The notes under the pieces: model-generated
The model's database searches: none
What the model saw: the letters and a program-made list of their open reading frames with translations, nothing else
Told to the model about the DNA's origin: nothing
Made by a program: the position numbers and the translations under genes
NCBI RefSeq assembly: GCF_003752595.1
Contig: NZ_RKIJ01000017.1
Span: forward strand, 1 to 64,000
From: Cellulomonas sp. PhB143
GTDB taxonomy: Bacteria; Actinomycetota; Actinomycetes; Actinomycetales; Cellulomonadaceae
Length of the DNA stretch: 64,000 nucleotides
Direction: 5' to 3'
Shown: positions 63,272 through 64,000 of the stretch, one piece after another
How the letters are laid out: the number at the start of each line of letters is the position of its first letter
How positions within the stretch are numbered: the stretch's first letter is position 1

Positions 63272-63350
63272 ACCTGCCGGTGGGCACCCGAGGGGTGCGA
63301 GGGGACGAGGGGCGTCGAGGGCAGGTCAGATCCACATGGCGGCCACGCTA
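63272..63350 (-). promoter_or_regulatory. Translational attenuator leader of the ABC-F gene
   Basis: On the minus strand: TAGCGT (-10, 63350-63345), then ATG 63337 of a three-codon uORF. ACCTGCC (63326-63320), overlapping its stop codon, is complementary to GGCAGGT (63278-63272), which contains the AGGTGA ribosome site of the ABC-F gene seven bases before ATG 63262. A small hairpin GCACCC/GGGTGC (63284-63298) lies in the loop. A ribosome stalled on the uORF would open the stem and free the ribosome site. Confidence 0.65.
63326..63337 (-). CDS. Three-residue leader peptide MWI
   Basis: ATG TGG ATC TGA seven bases after the TAGCGT hexamer, so probably leaderless and the first thing translated on the ABC-F mRNA. 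Its stop codon is the beginning of the arm that masks the downstream ribosome site. Mini-uORFs of this kind are sites of drug-dependent stalling in known resistance genes. Confidence 0.5.
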   Translation of the reverse strand: MWI

Positions 63351-63453
63351 TCCGCGCGCCGCGGGCCGCGTCGAGGCAATTGCCAGGACCTGCACGGCAC
63401 CTCCACCCGGCAGCACCCACCTGCACCCGGCGCGGCCCGCGTACCGTGACCGG

Positions 63454-64000
63454 ATGATCCGTCACGCGCTCGCCCGCCTCTACTGGCGGCTCAGCCGCTG
63501 GACCCTCGTGCGCGAGGCGACGCCGCTCGACCGGCCGCGCCTGCTGATCGGCGCCCCGCACACGTCGAACTGGGACTTCGTGCTCATGCTCGCGATCGCC
63601 TGGGACGCGCGGATCGCCTTCCGCTGGCTCGGCAAGCACAGCCTGTTCGCGGGCTGGCGCGGGCCGCTGATGCGCGCCCTCGGGGGCATCCCCGTGGACC
63701 GCCGCGACCCGTCCCGGGTGGTGGACGACGTCGTCGCGCGCATCCGCTCCGGCGAGACGTTCGCCCTCGTGGTCACGCCGGAGGGGACGCGCGGCGCCGG
63801 CGAGCACTGGCGCTCGGGCTTCTACCGGATCGCCCAGGAGGCCGACCTGCCCGTGACGCTCGGGTTCGTGGACCGCACCACGATGACGACGGGCCTCGGC
63901 CCGACACTGGGCCTCACCGGCGATGTCCGGGCAGACATGGATGTCGTGCGCGCCTTCTACGCCGACAAGGCGGGCCTGCACCCGCAGAACCGCACCGAGC
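63454..64000 (+). CDS. PlsC-like 1-acyl-glycerol-3-phosphate acyltransferase (partial, runs off the window)
   Basis: 182 residues visible, no stop before the window end. APHTSNWDFVL holds the H-x4-D catalytic motif (H36, D41), GGIPVDRR the substrate loop and VTPEGTRGAGEHW the EGTR motif of lysophosphatidate and related acyltransferases at the membrane. N-terminal amphipathic helix (LARLYWRLSRW). TACCGT (63442-63447) lies six bases before ATG 63454, a leaderless start. Acts in phospholipid or glycolipid synthesis; exact acceptor unknown. Confidence 0.88.
   Translation, partial: MIRHALARLYWRLSRWTLVREATPLDRPRLLIGAPHTSNWDFVLMLAIAWDARIAFRWLGKHSLFAGWRGPLMRALGGIPVDRRDPSRVVDDVVARIRSGETFALVVTPEGTRGAGEHWRSGFYRIAQEADLPVTLGFVDRTTMTTGLGPTLGLTGDVRADMDVVRAFYADKAGLHPQNRTE

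Overview
The window is chromosomal DNA from a very GC-rich actinobacterium. Third codon positions are almost all G or C, GTG starts are common, many promoters look leaderless, there is an F420-type oxidoreductase, and the dnaK-grpE-dnaJ-hspR operon carries HAIR operators. The gene mix (multidomain sigma factor, WHIB-less ABC-F resistance gene, DUF1540, SHOCT) would fit a Micrococcales genus of the Cellulosimicrobium/Cellulomonas/Isoptericola type, but I cannot fix the genus from sequence alone. Base 1 looks like a contig edge: bases 1-50 copy bases 33770-33819 exactly and then dissolve into a C-tract, which is an assembly artefact.

Layout. 0.3-8.1 kb is metabolic backbone: acyl-CoA dehydrogenase and thiolase, a uracil permease, an NRAMP manganese transporter with a candidate operator, a Nudix hydrolase and an APC permease. 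8.4-12.1 kb is less GC-rich accessory DNA: a VapBC45-like toxin-antitoxin pair, a VOC protein between two copies of an 85-bp repeat, a gene remnant, small unknown genes and a GNAT acetyltransferase. 12.13-18.83 kb is a 6.6-kb island at the 3' end of tRNA-Ser(CGA), bounded by a 69-bp direct repeat of the tRNA end plus its terminator. It carries an SPPY-type DNA methyltransferase facing a tightly overlapping three-gene operon: an SMC/Rad50-like ATPase with zinc cysteines, a small winged-helix middle protein and a PD-(D/E)xK nuclease. I read this as a candidate anti-phage restriction system of the Lamassu/ABC-three-component kind joined to a modification enzyme. It is the most interesting object here.

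18.9-36.2 kb: sirtuin, MTA phosphorylase, transglutaminase-like protein, dTDP-rhamnose-type epimerase, an OmpR-type two-component system, an overlapping glycosyltransferase/DUF2064/methyltransferase operon, an F420 oxidoreductase, a membrane-bound molybdopterin oxidoreductase with partner, a GT-C-like membrane protein, tadA, upp, a Cys-rich leader peptide before a winged-helix regulator, and an SDR/glutathionyl-hydroquinone-reductase pair. 36.2-41.0 kb is one giant gene fusing an ECF sigma factor, a zinc-finger anti-sigma domain, membrane segments and a long extracytoplasmic region.

42-49 kb is the heat- and cold-shock block: DUF1540 protein, hspR, dnaJ, grpE, dnaK with two HspR boxes around a clear promoter, a MarR/cupin pair with a perfect operator, and a protein made of four cold-shock domains. 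49-64 kb holds an ECF sigma factor with its membrane partner, PhyH and M20 enzymes, a catalytically degenerate alpha/beta hydrolase, a VOC/HxlR pair, a TetR/TetX-like monooxygenase pair, a BASS transporter, a TetR/YhgE pair, an isochorismatase-fold and a RibD-like protein, an ABC-F resistance protein preceded by a three-codon uORF and attenuator, and a partial PlsC-like acyltransferase running off the end. Intergenic gaps repeatedly hold long hairpins, including a perfect 30-bp stem and a 42-nt hairpin family found three times.
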